The notes: a model not told the origin generated them from the letters alone. Positions 8,945 to 20,313 are shown, numbered from the stretch's first letter. The stretch is 64,000 nucleotides of DNA from Camelimonas lactis (GCF_004342915.1 NZ_SLWL01000001.1:496001-560000), one strand, 5' to 3'. Numbers and translations are program-made.

Positions 8945-9925
8945 ATGATGACGCGGCGCACCTTGCGACTCGACGCCAGCGCGGATGGCCTCGCGGCCGC
9001 CGCGCAACTGCTGCGCGACGGCGGTCTCGTCGCTTTTCCCACCGAGACGGTTTACGGCCTGGGCGGCGACGCGACCAACGGGCGGGCGGTGGCCGGCATT
9101 TACGCCGCCAAGGGGCGCCCCTCGTTCAATCCGCTGATTTCGCACGTGCCGGACCTCGCCGCGGCCCGCCAGTTCGGCGTGTTCGACGCGGTGGCGTTGC
9201 GACTGGCGGAGCGGTTCTGGCCTGGCCCGCTGACCCTGGTGGTTCCGGCCGTGGCCGGATCCGGCGTCAGCGAGCTGGCGATGGCGGGGCTGCCAACCAT
9301 CGCCTTGCGTGTGCCGGCGACGCAGACGGCGCGTGACCTGCTGCGCCAGGTGGGGCGGCCGGTGACGGCGCCTTCCGCCAACGTGTCCGGCCATGTCAGC
9401 CCGACCACGGCCGCGCATGTGCTGGCTGATCTCGATGGCCGCATCGACGCGGTGGTGGACGGTGGACCGACTGAGGTGGGGGTGGAATCGACGGTGGTGG
9501 CGGTGGTCGACGGCGTCGCCACGCTGCTGCGCCCGGGCGGCGTCACCCGCAACGCCCTGGAGGCCGTGCTGGGAGGCAGACTGGCTGAAAACGCCGCCGC
9601 CGATCCGGCGCGGCCGGTCTCGCCAGGCATGCTGGCCTCGCACTATGCGCCAAACGCGCGGGTGCGGCTGAATGTGGATGCGGTGGGGGACGGGGAAGCG
9701 CTGCTGACGTTCGGCGGCGCCCGGCCGCCCGGCGGCGAGCGCGCCGTCATGACGCTGGACCTGAGCGAAAGCGGCGACCTCGCGGAGGCCGCCGCCAATC
9801 TGTTTGGCGCCTTGCGCCGGCTCGACGCCGCCGGCGCGGCGACGATCGCCGTGGCGCCGGTGCCGGACAGGGATCTGGGCGAGGCGATCAACGACCGCCT
9901 GCGCCGCGCCGCCGCGCCGAAATAG
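8945..9925 (+). CDS. sua5: L-threonylcarbamoyladenylate synthase, Sua5/YrdC type
   Basis: 326 residues from ATG 8945 (a second ATG follows directly). It makes threonylcarbamoyl-AMP from threonine, bicarbonate and ATP, the first step of t6A37 modification of ANN-decoding tRNAs. The YrdC domain covers about residues 15-190: FPTETVYGLGGDA, KGRPSFNPLISH and PSANVSGHVSPTTA are its substrate-pocket blocks, followed by VESTVVAVVDG. The C-terminal Sua5 domain (about 215-326) follows a linker containing SPGMLASHYAPNA. The length matches the long Sua5 form rather than the short TsaC form. A purine-rich GGAGACAGGA stretch precedes the start. Confidence 0.95.
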   Translation: MMTRRTLRLDASADGLAAAAQLLRDGGLVAFPTETVYGLGGDATNGRAVAGIYAAKGRPSFNPLISHVPDLAAARQFGVFDAVALRLAERFWPGPLTLVVPAVAGSGVSELAMAGLPTIALRVPATQTARDLLRQVGRPVTAPSANVSGHVSPTTAAHVLADLDGRIDAVVDGGPTEVGVESTVVAVVDGVATLLRPGGVTRNALEAVLGGRLAENAAADPARPVSPGMLASHYAPNARVRLNVDAVGDGEALLTFGGARPPGGERAVMTLDLSESGDLAEAAANLFGALRRLDAAGAATIAVAPVPDRDLGEAINDRLRRAAAPK

Positions 9926-10023
9926 GGCGGGGCGGGTTCATGTGAGGGCGGAGTTGCGCCGGCGCCTGGCGTTCTTTTCAGGCAAGGGCAGCGCCCGCCA
10001 GGGGCCGGAAGGTCGCGCGCCTG

Positions 10024-10623
10024 TCAGGAGGCCAGCTTCGCGGCGATTTTCGCCACATGCGCGCCCTGGTAGCGGGCGCCGGCAAGGTCGGCTTCGGACG
10101 GCTGGCGGCTGCCGTCGCCATCGGCGATGGTGCTGGCGCCGTAGGGCGAGCCGCCCTTGATCTCGTCCACGCCCATCTGGCCGGCGTAGGCGTAAGGCAG
10201 GCCGACCACCACCATGCCATGGTGCAGCAGCGTTGGATGGAAGGTGAGGATGGTCGATTCCTGGCCGCCATGCTGGGTGGCGCTGGAGGTGAAGGCGCTG
10301 CCGACCTTGCCAACGAGCTTGCCCTGGGCCCACAGGCCGCCGGTCTGGTCCAGGAAGGCGCGCATCTGCGAGGCGAAGACGCCGAAGCGGGTCGGCGCGC
10401 CGAAGATGATGGCGTCATATTCCGGCAACTCGGCGACGGTCGCCACCGGGGCAGCCTGATCGAGCTTGAAATGGGCGCCGCGCGCCACGTCTTCCGGAAC
10501 CGTCTCCGGCACGCGCTTCACCGTCACGTCGGCGCCGGCGCTGCGCGCGCCTTCCGCAACGGCTTCGGCCATCTTCTCGATGTGGCCATAGCTGGAATAG
10601 TAAAGAACCAGAACCTTGGTCAT
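10024..10623 (-). CDS. wrbA: NAD(P)H:quinone oxidoreductase WrbA
   Basis: 199 residues from the ATG reading [20 protein letters not shown], the canonical WrbA start; GGAGA sits 6 bases upstream of it and overlaps an alternative ATG at 10629. The FMN phosphate loop is SSYGHIE, and the WrbA-specific blocks [25 protein letters not shown] and [15 protein letters not shown] are all present. WrbA is a tetrameric flavodoxin-like enzyme that reduces quinones by two electrons and limits oxidative stress. A LysR-type regulator gene is transcribed divergently from a 215-base gap and is a plausible regulator. Confidence 0.96.
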   Translation of the reverse strand: MTKVLVLYYSSYGHIEKMAEAVAEGARSAGADVTVKRVPETVPEDVARGAHFKLDQAAPVATVAELPEYDAIIFGAPTRFGVFASQMRAFLDQTGGLWAQGKLVGKVGSAFTSSATQHGGQESTILTFHPTLLHHGMVVVGLPYAYAGQMGVDEIKGGSPYGASTIADGDGSRQPSEADLAGARYQGAHVAKIAAKLAS

Positions 10624-10814
10624 TGTCATTCTCCGCGTCCTGCGCGCCAGCCCGGCGAATGGGTTCGCAGCGGTATGGCGCGGATAAAAAACCGGGATCA
10701 GAAACAGGCGCTCAAGGCATGGGCGGCGCTGGTCCCGCCAGCGCGCCGTCCTGCCGCCCCATCAAGTTGCCCATTCTTTTCGCGCAGAACCAGAGCTGAT
10801 GACGCAATTGTTTT

Positions 10815-10830
10815 ATTGCAAAATTGCAAT
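10815..10830. promoter_or_regulatory. candidate LysR operator ATTGC-N6-GCAAT
   Basis: Inverted repeat ATTGC (10815-10819) / GCAAT (10826-10830) lies in an AT-rich patch 8 bases before the likely ATG of the LysR gene and within the divergent wrbA-lysR gap. It contains a T-N11-A core as expected of LysR-type binding sites. Its closeness to the start codon fits negative autoregulation. Confidence 0.4.
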
Positions 10831-10838
10831 CAGCAGCC

Positions 10839-11819
10839 ATGTTTGTCGTCATGACTGACGCAACCGCCGCCAGCCGCGCCCGGACGCGGCTCACCAACGC
10901 CGCCGTGCCGCTGGATGATTTCCGCCTGGTGCGGGCTATCGCTTCCGCGCGGGGCCTGGCCGGGGCTGCCGCGACGCTCGGCGTCAACAATTCGACGGTT
11001 TTCCGCCGCCTGGCGCAGCTTGAGGCGACGCTGGACTGCACGTTGTTTGAACGGCGGCGCGGCGGCTATGTGCTGACCGCGGCCGGCGAGGAGATGGTCG
11101 CCGTGGCCGACGCCATGGAAGACGCGGCCAGCGGTTTCCTGCGCAAGGTCGAGGGTAAGGAACTGGCGCCCTCCGGCGAGTTGCGCGTCACCACCAATGA
11201 CGGGCTGATGGGCATGCTGCTGACCCGGATCATTGGCAAATTCCGCCGCCGGCATCCGCAAATACGCCTGGACGTGGTGGTGGACAACGCCCAGCTCAAC
11301 CTGTCGCGGCGCGACGCCGACATTGCCATACGGGCGACGGACAAGCCTGGCGAAACCCTTGTGGGGCGGCGCATCGGCCGCATCGCCTGGGCGATCTATG
11401 GCCGGCGGGCCGATTTTCCCGACAGCACCGGCGCGCATGCTCCCGAGCTTTGCGCCCGCGCAAGCTGGGTGGGGCTTGGCGGCGAACTGAGCGAGATTCG
11501 CGCCGCGCGCTTTGTGCGCGACCAGGCGGGCGGGCATGACCAGGTGGGGTTTCGCGTCAACACCGTGCGCTCACTGGCCGACGCGGTTATCGCCGGCCTC
11601 GGCGTCGGCCCGTTGCCGTGCATGGCGGCGGACATGAACAGGGAGCTGGTGCGGCTGTCGCCACCGCACAACGACATTTCCAGCAGCCTGTGGCTGCTGA
11701 CCCATCAGGACCTGCGCCACGCGCCGCGCGTGCGCGCCTTCATGGATTTCGTTGGCGGCGAACTCAACCGCCACCGCCCGCTGATCGAGGGCGAGGCGCC
11801 CTGGACGCCGCAGGAGTGA
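10839..11819 (+). CDS. LysR-family transcriptional regulator
   Basis: 326 residues from ATG 10839; a TTG at 10824 and ATG at 10851 are also in frame. The N-terminal winged helix-turn-helix spans about residues 20-80: DDFRLVRAIASARGLAGAAA, then LGVNNSTVFRRLAQLEATL as recognition helix, and LFERRRGGYVLTAAGEEM. The remaining two thirds are the periplasmic-binding-like effector domain (LRVTTNDGLMGMLLTR). It faces wrbA across a short gap with a candidate operator, so it probably controls wrbA, itself, or both. Ligand unknown. An unusually long basic head precedes the helix-turn-helix. Confidence 0.9.
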   Translation: MFVVMTDATAASRARTRLTNAAVPLDDFRLVRAIASARGLAGAAATLGVNNSTVFRRLAQLEATLDCTLFERRRGGYVLTAAGEEMVAVADAMEDAASGFLRKVEGKELAPSGELRVTTNDGLMGMLLTRIIGKFRRRHPQIRLDVVVDNAQLNLSRRDADIAIRATDKPGETLVGRRIGRIAWAIYGRRADFPDSTGAHAPELCARASWVGLGGELSEIRAARFVRDQAGGHDQVGFRVNTVRSLADAVIAGLGVGPLPCMAADMNRELVRLSPPHNDISSSLWLLTHQDLRHAPRVRAFMDFVGGELNRHRPLIEGEAPWTPQE

Positions 11820-11968
11820 ACCGGAGCAGCCTGGAGAAAACCCGCTCATACGGGCGGATTTTCCCAGCCTTGCCGCCCTGGCGCACGTTCTCCCGCAAGG
11901 CGTCGTCCACCTGACCAAGGACGCCGCGTTTGCGGGAGATGGCGCTGGCGAGATCGCCCGGGCCTGCT

Positions 11969-12973
11969 TCAGCCGATCTCCACCACCAGGCGGCCGCGCA
12001 CCTTGCCGGCGAGGATGTCGTGGGCGGCGCCCTGCACATCGTCGAGGCTGATGGTCGAGGTCATGTCGCCAAGCTTGCGCAGGTCCAGCTCCTTCGCCAG
12101 CCGCGTCCACGCCTCACGGCGGTCGGCGGCGGGGCACATGACGCTGTCGACGCCGAGCAGGGCCACGTTGCGCAGGATGAACGGCGCCACCGAGCCGGGA
12201 AGGTCCATGCCCTGGGCCAGGCCACAGGCGGCGACGGCGCCGCGATACTTCGTCGAGGCCAGCACATTGGCGAGGGTGTGGGAGCCGACCGAATCGATGG
12301 CCGCCGCCCAGCGCTCCTTGCCCAGCGGCTTGCCGGGGGCGGAAAGCTCGGCGCGGTTCATGATCGTGGTGGCGCCGAGACCCTGGAGATAGGCGGCTTC
12401 CTCAGGGCGCCCGGTGGAGGCGATGACCTCCCAGCCAGCCGCCGCCATCAGCGCCACCGCCACCGAGCCGACGCCGCCAGAGGCGCCGGTGACCAGCACC
12501 GGCCCCTGGTCTGGCGTGGCCCCGTGACGTTCCAGCGCCATGCGGCACAGCATCGCCGTATAGCCAGCGGTGCCGATGGCCATGGCCTGGGCCGCCGTCA
12601 GGCCAGCTGGCAGGGGCACGAGCCAGTCGCTTTTGACACGGGCGCGCTGGGCGTAGCCGCCCGGATGGCTTTCGCCAACGCCCCAGCCGTTGAGAACCAC
12701 TTCGGAGCCAACGGGAAAGGCGGCGCTGTCCGACTGCTCGACGACGCCGGCGAAATCGATGCCGGGAATCATCGGCCAGCGGCGCAGGATCGGCGACCGG
12801 CCGGTGATGGCGAGGCCATCCTTGAAATTGACGGTGGAATGGGTGACCCGCACCGTAACGTCGCCCTCGCCGAGGATGGAATCATCGACTGTTTCAAGGC
12901 TGACATGCTGGGTCTTGTCGTCAGGATTGCCGGATTTGCGCGCCACCAGCGCGCGGAAACTGCCTGTCGCCAT
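11969..12973 (-). CDS. YhdH/YhfP-family quinone oxidoreductase (acrylyl-CoA reductase-like)
   Basis: 334 residues from ATG 12973. It is a zinc-free medium-chain dehydrogenase/reductase: GroES-like N-terminal domain (VTHSTVNFKDGLAITG), then a Rossmann domain with the NADPH-binding motif VTGASGGVGSVAVALM. The pattern PMIPGIDFAGVV and SHPGGYAQRARV is typical of the YhdH/YhfP/AcuI group, whose members reduce acrylyl-CoA or quinones with NADPH. Physiological substrate is not decided by sequence. It is convergent with the LysR gene. Confidence 0.92.
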   Translation of the reverse strand: MATGSFRALVARKSGNPDDKTQHVSLETVDDSILGEGDVTVRVTHSTVNFKDGLAITGRSPILRRWPMIPGIDFAGVVEQSDSAAFPVGSEVVLNGWGVGESHPGGYAQRARVKSDWLVPLPAGLTAAQAMAIGTAGYTAMLCRMALERHGATPDQGPVLVTGASGGVGSVAVALMAAAGWEVIASTGRPEEAAYLQGLGATTIMNRAELSAPGKPLGKERWAAAIDSVGSHTLANVLASTKYRGAVAACGLAQGMDLPGSVAPFILRNVALLGVDSVMCPAADRREAWTRLAKELDLRKLGDMTSTISLDDVQGAAHDILAGKVRGRLVVEIG

Positions 12974-13317
12974 GGGTTTCTCCCTGCGGCGGTCCGGGAA
13001 CGGCCCGGCGCCGCCATTGTGTCCGATATCTGGTTCAACCCGATTGTGCGCCGCCGGGCAACAGGGGAGCCATGTTTCAGGCCGCAGCTTCAACCCAAGG
13101 GGCTTTGGCGCCGCAGCCGCCCCGCGTCCGGTCCGCCCACATGGATCGCGTTCCCGCATGGATGAGGCGGGCTGGCGGACACATGCGACGGAACTGGCGT
13201 CTTTGGCCCGATATGGCGTGTTTTGCCTGACCTCATGACCGCATGACCGCCTGGGCGGCGCACGCCTGCAGCGTCGACGAGGCCGGCTGGCAGCAGGCGC
13301 GCCAGGCGGATGTTTCA
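12974..13317. other. 344-base stretch upstream of the oxidoreductase, no gene seen
   Basis: Between the start of the YhdH-like gene and the AT-rich mucR leader. No convincing open frame, hairpin or RNA is recognised; it presumably carries the promoter of the oxidoreductase gene. Confidence 0.4.
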
Positions 13318-13440
13318 TTTCGGGAAGATATGGTTCGTTCACCCTTAAAGTATCTACAGGGATTATATCGAATTTTAAGTAATGAGTTTTGTATATTTGT
13401 TGTTGCCAAAAATATTATATTATTGTAATTCTTGTTCATC
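13318..13440. promoter_or_regulatory. AT-rich leader of mucR, likely MucR-binding control region
   Basis: A roughly 120-base island rich in A and T with many T-A steps (for example AATATTATATTATTGTAATTC near 13411-13430), in sharp contrast with the GC-rich surroundings. MucR/Ros proteins are known to bind AT-rich targets with T-A steps and to repress their own genes, so this is best read as the autoregulated promoter region of mucR. Exact -35/-10 boxes cannot be fixed because several TATAAT-like words overlap. Confidence 0.6.
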
Positions 13441-13618
13441 AGGTTGTTGTGCGATCTGATGGCGCCTGACCGGATGCAGGTGTGTCTGCGCCAGGGTTCA
13501 TGCGTGGTGAATGGACATGACCTGGCGTTCTGGATATGCCCGCGAATTGGGGTTGTATCTGTTGTTGCGTCGGTAAAAATTGCCACATTTCGTCAGCTTT
13601 CTTGAGAGGAGAGCGGCT

Positions 13619-14080
13619 GTGTCAGATGACATCATCGAAGAGAATATTATCAATCTTACGACCAGTATTGTTTCGGCATATGTAAAAAATAACCAGATCG
13701 ACAGCGAGCAGCTGTCAGATGTGATCAATTCAGTTCACAATTCCCTGACCCGGCTCAGTGGCGCCGCAACAGAGTCGGCGAACAAATTGAAGCCGGCCGT
13801 GCCCATCAAGCGGTCTGTTACGCCTGAATACATTATCTGTCTTGAAGATGGTAAGCGCTTCAAGTTCCTCAAGCGGCATCTGAGCGCGGCTTTCGGCATG
13901 ACGCCGGCCGAATACCGGGCCAAGTGGAACCTGCCGCCAACCTATCCCATGATTGCGCCGAACTATGCTTCGCCGCGCACGCGTGGACCATATGGGTACA
14001 ACGACGTATTCACCCCAGAAGGCGGGGAGCGGACGGCAGCCAGCGCCAGCGCTGGCGGGCGACGGCAGGCGCGCTCCTGA
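13619..14080 (+). CDS. mucR: MucR/Ros-family transcriptional regulator with incomplete zinc site
   Basis: 153 residues from GTG 13619, chosen because GAGAGGAGAG lies about 6 bases upstream; a TTG at 13580 would add 13 residues. The N-terminal half is the oligomerisation region and residues 66-114 are the DNA-binding domain (SVTPEYIICLEDGKRFKFL, then TPAEYRAKWNLP and YPMIAP). Of the zinc ligands, Cys74, Asp77 and His87 are present, but the second histidine (position 91, normally in HLxTHY) is alanine, reading HLSAAFGM. The C-terminal tail is replaced by a Gly/Ala/Arg-rich segment. MucR proteins are global H-NS-like silencers in Hyphomicrobiales. The gene is less GC-rich than its neighbours and is followed by a strong terminator. 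Confidence 0.9.
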   Translation: MSDDIIEENIINLTTSIVSAYVKNNQIDSEQLSDVINSVHNSLTRLSGAATESANKLKPAVPIKRSVTPEYIICLEDGKRFKFLKRHLSAAFGMTPAEYRAKWNLPPTYPMIAPNYASPRTRGPYGYNDVFTPEGGERTAASASAGGRRQARS

Positions 14081-14122
14081 GATCCGCCTGTGGCTCCCCA
14101 TGGCCGCGTTGACCTGACGCTT

Positions 14123-14154
14123 CCTGACGGCGGGGACCCGCCGTCAGGTTTTTT
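14123..14154 (+). terminator. rho-independent terminator of mucR
   Basis: Perfect 12-pair stem CCTGACGGCGGG (14123-14134) / CCCGCCGTCAGG (14137-14148) followed by six T. It lies 42 bases after the mucR stop. Confidence 0.9.
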
Positions 14155-14375
14155 GCTTCAGGAACGGGAAATCTGAAGCAAAGTGAGCCCCTGGGATAAA
14201 ATACAGGCGGTTGTACTTCGCTGATCCCACGGGGGGCTTTCCGCAAGGCGTTCAGCGACGTCGCGGCCGTTTCGCCGGAAAACGCGCCTGTCTGGCGCCT
14301 GCCGTCCGTCAGGGCGGATCGGGCAGGCGATTCCCCGCATGAAATCCCGTCGTGCGCGGCCAGGCCGCGCGAAGC

Positions 14376-15758
14376 TCAGGTCTGGCCGGGACGCAGCTGA
14401 TAAAAGATATGGCGGCCGATGACGTCGTTCTTCTTGAGCTTTCGCGCCCAGCGCGGCCGCACATAATCAGCGTGATAGTGCGTGGCGCCTCCGACCTCTG
14501 CGACATAGGTCTGGCCTTCGTAAACCGCGCGGGCGATCTGCACGGCCTGGCGCCAGGCGACGGTTTCGTTGGTGACCAGGCGCTTGCCCTCGCAGGCGAA
14601 CGAGAACTGACAGGCGTTGTGGCGGTGACGGTTCTGGTAGACCACGCCGCAGACGGTGGTGGGATACAGGCCGCTCTTGACCCGGTTCAGCACCACCTGG
14701 GCCACCGCGGCCTGGCCCGCGGCCGGCTCGCTCCGCGCCTCGAAATAAACCGCCTCGGCGAGGCAGCGCTGTTCGCGCGCCATGTGGTCGGGGCTGATGA
14801 GGCCGGCGTAGCTTTGCCGGCCCGGATTGAGCCTGGCCACGATCGAGGCCCCCTGGCCCGGCGCGACGATGACCGGAGCCGCGGCGATTTCCATGGGCGT
14901 GGCTTCCGGCGGCGCCGGCGTGGCGGAGGCGAGCGCCATGGCGCGCGGCGTCGCCGGCGTGCCGCCGTCGCGGGCGTCGCTGGGGCGGCGCCAGGAGAAG
15001 GTGGCGGCGCGACGGGCGCTGCCAAACAGCTTGCGCGCCTCCTCCGGCGTGGGGCCGTCCGCGAGGCCGGATGCGTCCGGCCCGTCGGTCGGGCCGGTGG
15101 CGATGGCCGAGGGGGCGACCGGTGACGACTCGGCGCTCTGCTGCGCGGTGGCGCCGTCGTTCTCGTCATCCATGGCTTCGAAGCGCAATACGTCCTCGAG
15201 CGCCGGCACTTCCACCGGGCCTTCCATCAGGATGGTGCGCGGCAACAGCCGGTCGTCGCGGGCAAACAGGAGCCGGCCGGCGTGGGTGGCGGGCCGTATC
15301 CAGGCGGCGTCGCGTCCGGTGCGGCTCAGGGTGGAGCGCAGCGCCGTCTGCGGGTCGCCCTTGCGCTGGCGCTGCACCTCCGGGAAACGCGGGTCGGAAA
15401 GGCGACGCACATGCTGTTTCAGATCGTCGCGCGGGGCCTGACCAACCTCGTCAGGGCCGGGGAACAGCCGCAGGTCCGCGTCGTTTGTGTATGAGGCAAG
15501 ATGGATCCCCGCCGCCTGTCGCGGCGCGCCCAGGCTGGCGCCGGAAAGACCAAGCGTCGCCGCGACAAGGCCCGGCGCCTGCGGCACCAGATCGCCCTGA
15601 TCGAGAATGGCATATTTTACCGGAGCCGGGCCAGTGCTGACGCCGACGCTGAGATCCTGCCCGGCGCTGGCCGTGAATGACACGAGCATGCCGACCCCGA
15701 GGGCCCAAGGCGCGGTCGTGGCGCAAAGCCATTTCATTCTGTTGCGACGCAAACGCAT
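14376..15758 (-). CDS. exported cell-wall hydrolase, SleB type
   Basis: 460 residues. A basic start (MRLRRNRMKW) followed by a hydrophobic stretch ending in FTASA-GQ looks like a cleavable signal peptide. The middle is long and low in recognisable structure. The C-terminal 130 residues are the SleB-like Hydrolase_2 domain: CLAEAVYFEARSEPAAGQ carries the catalytic glutamate and VAQVVLNRVKSGLYP follows, with HNACQFSFACEG and ATHYHADYV further on. Such proteins cleave peptidoglycan (lytic transglycosylase/amidase-like activity) outside the inner membrane. Alternative start at ATG 15737. It stands upstream of no obvious operon partner. Confidence 0.88.
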   Translation of the reverse strand: MRLRRNRMKWLCATTAPWALGVGMLVSFTASAGQDLSVGVSTGPAPVKYAILDQGDLVPQAPGLVAATLGLSGASLGAPRQAAGIHLASYTNDADLRLFPGPDEVGQAPRDDLKQHVRRLSDPRFPEVQRQRKGDPQTALRSTLSRTGRDAAWIRPATHAGRLLFARDDRLLPRTILMEGPVEVPALEDVLRFEAMDDENDGATAQQSAESSPVAPSAIATGPTDGPDASGLADGPTPEEARKLFGSARRAATFSWRRPSDARDGGTPATPRAMALASATPAPPEATPMEIAAAPVIVAPGQGASIVARLNPGRQSYAGLISPDHMAREQRCLAEAVYFEARSEPAAGQAAVAQVVLNRVKSGLYPTTVCGVVYQNRHRHNACQFSFACEGKRLVTNETVAWRQAVQIARAVYEGQTYVAEVGGATHYHADYVRPRWARKLKKNDVIGRHIFYQLRPGQT

Positions 15759-15907
15759 GGTTTCGCTGCCATATATCCGGTCGTGAGGCCGGGAGCCGGG
15801 GCCGGGGAATCTGATCCGGCGACAACGAAAGAATCACGCAACAGCGTTTAGAAACGGTAAAGCCGGCGGCCTGGATGTTCCGGTGTGGAACAAAGGGCGC
15901 GGCCGCG

Positions 15908-15943
15908 GCGCAAACGAAACAGGCCGGCGCGGGCGCCGGCCTG
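15908..15943 (-). terminator. rho-independent terminator of ppdK
   Basis: Eleven-pair stem CAGGCCGGCGC (15920-15930) / GCGCCGGCCTG (15933-15943). Read on the minus strand, it is followed by TTTCGTTTGCG. It lies about 30 bases beyond the ppdK stop. Confidence 0.7.
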
Positions 15944-15973
15944 TCTGAGGATTTGCCGTATGAAAGGCGCGCC

Positions 15974-18646
<2,673 letters not shown>

Positions 18647-19051
18647 GATTGGCGCCACTCTCTTGAGTTAGAGGCAGCCCGTCTCCTTGAGGAAGCGCGA
18701 GGGCGTTTCCCCAAGGACCATCGGACTGTCCCTTTCATGGAGCCGGAGCGTGAGCCGCCCATTTGTCGGGAACCCTGAAGGTCCCGGATGGACGCCTCGC
18801 GCGCCAGCCTGCCAGGTTCGGGGAGGGTGTACGGATAGAATCGCAAAAGGCAATGCTGCTTGAGCCCAGGACAGCCAGATTTGCAGCCGCTGGCTGTATT
18901 TTGGCGGCACTTTTTTGTGTCATGGGGCCGCTGGACGCGGCTGGGCTGCCCATCCTCGCCGCTTTTCGCGTCAAATCGCATCATGCCCGCGACAGTCGCG
19001 GACATGATGGTCACTTGCGGGAAGAACTTGCCGGAGCTGGCCGCGGCGGCC
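18647..19051. other. 405-base gap upstream of ppdK, no gene seen
   Basis: Lies between the ppdK start and the end of the holin-like gene. It should contain the ppdK promoter. No convincing small gene, hairpin with T-run or known RNA is recognised. Confidence 0.4.
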
Positions 19052-19570
19052 TTACATCTTGCGACCGATCAGCAGCCCCACGAGAACGGCGGTGAGCGTG
19101 GCGTTGATGATCGTCTTGCGGGACACCGGCTGTTTGCGTTCGCCGGTCAGATCGGCGGAGAGCGCCTCGCCGATCGACCTGATTCTTTCACCGGCGGAAC
19201 GGGCGGCCTCGAAGGCCTGGGTCGTTGCGGCGCCAGCGGCTTTCGCCCCCACGCCGGCAGCGGCGTCAACGGCGGCCGCGCCGAGGGTGGCTGCGTTGAC
19301 CGCCGGAAGCGGCGCCGGTTTGCGACGCGGGCGGGCGAAAGCGTAGATCAGGGCGATGACGGCGACCAGCAGGGCGGCGCCCGCCACGATGAGATGCGCC
19401 GCGATCGGCCCCCAGTAAAACGCCACGGTGAGAAACAGCGCGCTGAGCAGCGCCGAGACCAGCATGATGACGGCCGCAACGGCCACCGTCACGCCAATCG
19501 CCAGCCGGACGATGTTCTGGCGTGTTTCCGCGATCCGCGCCGACGCTGCGGCCATCAGCGCGCCAAACAT
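19052..19570 (-). CDS. phage-holin-family/YqjE-like membrane protein
   Basis: 172 residues from the ATG reading MFGALMAAASARIAETRQNI. Two strongly hydrophobic helices follow (VTVAVAAVIMLVSALLSALF and LIVAGAALLVAVIALIYAFA), then a basic, Ala-rich segment and a short hydrophobic tail (ATLTAVLVGLLIG) ending in RKM. This is the pattern of the holin superfamily III/YqjE-like proteins that accompany DUF883 proteins. The start codon overlaps the stop of the DUF883 gene as TGATG, so translation is coupled. A longer frame starting upstream at 19726 is rejected because it runs antisense-like through the partner gene. Confidence 0.8.
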   Translation of the reverse strand: MFGALMAAASARIAETRQNIVRLAIGVTVAVAAVIMLVSALLSALFLTVAFYWGPIAAHLIVAGAALLVAVIALIYAFARPRRKPAPLPAVNAATLGAAAVDAAAGVGAKAAGAATTQAFEAARSAGERIRSIGEALSADLTGERKQPVSRKTIINATLTAVLVGLLIGRKM

Positions 19571-19995
19571 CAGCGGCTCCGGGTCATGAGGCCGATGAGG
19601 ATGCCGACCCCGAGGGAGGTGAGAATGGCCCCCAGCGGATTGCGGCGCACGGTGTCTTCCACGTCGCCCGCAAACGAGGCGGCGTGTTGCCGGGCCGAGC
19701 CGGCGATGTCGGCGCCGGCGCTGCACGCGTCAGCCGCCGTGGCGAACACATTGTCCTTCACCGCGCGCATGCTGTCGCTGACGGCGGAGGCGGCCGCCGA
19801 GCCCCGGCTGGCGGCGATGGCGCTGACGGTTTCGCTCAGCCGGGCGATGTCCTCGCGCAGCTGGCGCAGGTCGTCGGCGATATCCTCGCCGGCCGCGCCG
19901 GCAGCCTGCCGGATTTCCTCGGCGCCCTTCTTTACCTCGTCAGCCACCTTGCCGCCGGCGCCGCCGCCTGACGGCGCATCGTCTTTCTGGGCCAT
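19570..19995 (-). CDS. DUF883/ElaB-YqjD family membrane-anchored protein
   Basis: 141 residues. A polar, Ala/Asp/Glu-rich coiled-coil-like body (DDLRQLREDIARLSETVSAIA) is followed by the family hallmark at the C-terminus: RRNPLGAILTSLGVGILIGL plus the basic end MTRSR, a single membrane anchor. In E. coli the YqjD/ElaB relatives bind ribosomes at the inner membrane in stationary phase; the role here is inferred from family. It overlaps the downstream holin-like gene by one base and the two form an operon, probably stress- or growth-phase-related. Confidence 0.85.
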   Translation of the reverse strand: MAQKDDAPSGGGAGGKVADEVKKGAEEIRQAAGAAGEDIADDLRQLREDIARLSETVSAIAASRGSAAASAVSDSMRAVKDNVFATAADACSAGADIAGSARQHAASFAGDVEDTVRRNPLGAILTSLGVGILIGLMTRSR

Positions 19996-20313
19996 ACCAA
20001 TCCGCTCCTGTTGCTGTGCGCGGCGCCATCTGGCGCAACAAACGGGTTTCCGGCGGGGCAGCCATCACGGCGAAACCGGACGCTTCGCAGGGACCAGGCC
20101 AGCCGGACAGGCAAGCCCAAGCTTGCGCCTGCCGGTTACGACGCGCAATCAACATCGCCCACAGTGGTAAATTCCGCCGCGGCGCGCGTCGCACTACAGG
20201 ATAACGGCGGCGGCGCGCCGTTGTTCCCTCGCGGCGAGCGCGGGAGCAGTTTCGGCAGGGGAGCAGGGAAAATCGGGGCCCCATGGGGCCCCGGGGAGGG
20301 GCCCGTAAGGGCG
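19996..20313. other. 318-base gap with an 18-base perfect palindrome
   Basis: The gap separates the DUF883 gene start from the end of the FAD-linked oxidase gene. It holds the DUF883 promoter region and, at 20275-20292, a GC-only palindrome described separately. No gene is seen. Confidence 0.5.
20275..20292 (-). terminator. perfect palindrome, possible terminator of the oxidase operon
   Basis: GGGGCCCCATGGGGCCCC is its own reverse complement. It lies 22 bases beyond the stop of the FAD-linked oxidase gene and, read on the minus strand, is followed by GATTTTCCC, a short T-run. Foldable as hairpin, but the T-run is weak. Confidence 0.4.

Noticed and set aside
13233-13586. A 117-codon minus-strand frame through the AT-rich mucR leader
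   Set aside because: No family, poor start, and it covers the promoter and start region of mucR.
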